Below, piece by piece: positions 63,102-64,000 of a stretch of DNA of 64,000 nucleotides. A program made the position numbers and the translations under genes. The DNA comes from Clostridia bacterium (GTDB lineage: Bacteria; Bacillota; Clostridia; Oscillospirales; Acutalibacteraceae). The notes beneath the pieces were generated by a model. That model saw only the letters and a list, made by a program, of their open reading frames with translations. It did no database searches and had not been told where the DNA came from. Numbering within the stretch: the stretch's first letter is position 1; every line of letters begins with the position of its first letter. The stretch is taken from contig JAFXCQ010000019.1 in the NCBI GenBank assembly GCA_017521425.1, positions 1 to 64,000 on the forward strand, in the 5' to 3' direction.

Positions 63102-64000
63102 ATGGGTTACGATTTCAAAATAGAAAAAGCAACAGTAAAAAAAGAAAAACCGGAAGATAAAGGTCTTGGTTTCGGTAGATTTTTTACTGACCATATGTTC
63201 TTAATGAACTACAATGAAGAAAAGGGTTGGCACGACGGCAGAATTGTTCCTTATGGTCCACTTCCGCTTGAACCATCTGCAATGGTTTTCCACTATGCGC
63301 AAGAACTTTTTGAAGGTCTTAAAGCATACAGAACTGCTGATGGTAAAATCCAACTTTTCCGCCCACAGAAAAATATTGAAAGAATGAACAATACTTGTGA
63401 CAGACTTTGCGTTCCGAGAATTGACCCGGAACTCGCTCTTGAAGCAATCAAAGCAGTTGTTGAAGTAGATAAGGACTGGGTACCACACAGCGAAGGCACA
63501 TCACTTTACATTCGTCCATTCATTATTGCAACTGACCCATTCTTAGGTGTTCATCCTGCACATACTTATATTTTTGCTATTATTCTTTCACCTGTAGGCT
63601 CTTACTATGCTAATGGTATGGACCCTGTTAAAATCTGCATTGAGCATGAATATGTTCGTTGCGTAAAAGGTGGTACAGGTATGGCAAAAGCTGGTGGTAA
63701 CTATGCTGCATCTCTTATTGGTCAGAAAAAAGCTGACGAAATGGGTTACGCACAGGTTCTCTGGCTTGACGGTGTTGAAAGAAAATACATCGACGAAGTT
63801 GGTGCTATGAATGTATTCTTCGTAATTGATGGCACAGTTGTTACACCTTCACTTGAAGATGGCAACATTCTTCCTGGTGTTACAAGAGCATCTTGTATTG
63901 AAGTTCTCAAAAACTGGGGCTACAAAGTTGAAGAACGCAAAATTTCAGTTGATGAAGTTAAAGAAGCTCACAAAAATGGCAAGTTAGACGAAGCATTCGG
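63102..64000 (+). CDS. ilvE: Branched-chain amino acid aminotransferase, 5' part
   Basis: 299 codons are visible before the window ends; the frame is open. It is a fold-type IV PLP enzyme of the larger BCAT type. N-terminal DKGLGFGRFFTDHMFLMNY, HYAQELFEGLKAYR and the block CVKGGTGMAKAGGNYAASLIGQKKADEMGY are typical, with the PLP Lys in MAKAGGNY. It transfers amino groups between glutamate and 2-oxoisovalerate, 3-methyl-2-oxopentanoate or 4-methyl-2-oxopentanoate, giving Val, Ile or Leu. ATG 63102 follows AGAGG by 8 nt. Co-directional with the oxidoreductase genes, it fits as the last step of a Val/Ile route controlled by the T-box. Confidence 0.93.
   Translation, partial: MGYDFKIEKATVKKEKPEDKGLGFGRFFTDHMFLMNYNEEKGWHDGRIVPYGPLPLEPSAMVFHYAQELFEGLKAYRTADGKIQLFRPQKNIERMNNTCDRLCVPRIDPELALEAIKAVVEVDKDWVPHSEGTSLYIRPFIIATDPFLGVHPAHTYIFAIILSPVGSYYANGMDPVKICIEHEYVRCVKGGTGMAKAGGNYAASLIGQKKADEMGYAQVLWLDGVERKYIDEVGAMNVFFVIDGTVVTPSLEDGNILPGVTRASCIEVLKNWGYKVEERKISVDEVKEAHKNGKLDEAF

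Overview
The window looks like chromosomal DNA of a low-GC, obligately anaerobic Firmicute of class Clostridia, most likely a gut or rumen Oscillospiraceae-type organism. The signs are strong AGGAGG ribosome-binding sites, consensus SigA-type promoters, two T-box leaders, a class B sortase, a BspA-type leucine-rich surface protein ending in a dockerin-like module, and a ferredoxin-dependent 2-oxoacid oxidoreductase. No phage, plasmid or intact insertion sequence was seen.

Layout. 1-4.1 kb: 3' part of a wall-anchored repeat protein, its likely class B sortase, and a Cache-GGDEF diguanylate cyclase. 4.2-6.2 kb: an orphan HipA-like kinase, tRNA-Pro(CGG), and two partial copies of that tRNA. 6.2-15 kb: a membrane XRE/zinc-ribbon protein, a GH127 enzyme, a 40-aa ORF with a structured 3' UTR, ligA, and two overlapping U32 RNA-hydroxylase genes. 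15-17.4 kb: serC-serA. 17.6-21.4 kb: a small XRE repressor divergent from the dockerin-bearing BspA protein, with three operator copies between them. 21.5-33.9 kb: rpoB-rpoC and rpsL-rpsG-fusA-tuf. 34-49.8 kb: an XRE membrane protein, a divergent locus (TIM-barrel protein and phosphoesterase facing DUF2804, phosphoesterase and MFS), a BlaI/BlaR1-like pair, a GDSL hydrolase, a cation/Ca exchanger, an orphan binding protein, a GH3 enzyme and sdaA. 49.9-54.2 kb: a beta-CASP nuclease-like protein, a MIF homologue, a TPR protein and GtrA.

54.4-64 kb is the most interesting part. Two paralogous proteins, each an XRE helix-turn-helix plus cupin fused to an acyl-CoA synthetase, are each preceded by a T-box leader. 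Aligning the two stem I 3' strands gives specifier codons AUC (Ile) and GUA (Val). The second gene continues into a probable operon with a P-loop ATPase, a four-subunit VOR/KOR-type oxidoreductase and a branched-chain aminotransferase. T-boxes switch genes on when the cognate tRNA is uncharged, so the set reads as a biosynthetic route: branched short-chain fatty acid to acyl-CoA, reductive carboxylation to the 2-oxo acid, then transamination to Val or Ile.

The intergenic regions share a second system: a dispersed composite repeat at the 3' ends of genes. It combines a 40-50 nt hairpin with compensatory arm changes, degenerate heptanucleotide tandem arrays whose unit differs from locus to locus, and mini-hairpins with three-base loops. 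At least eight hairpin copies or remnants lie between 11.4 and 53.7 kb.
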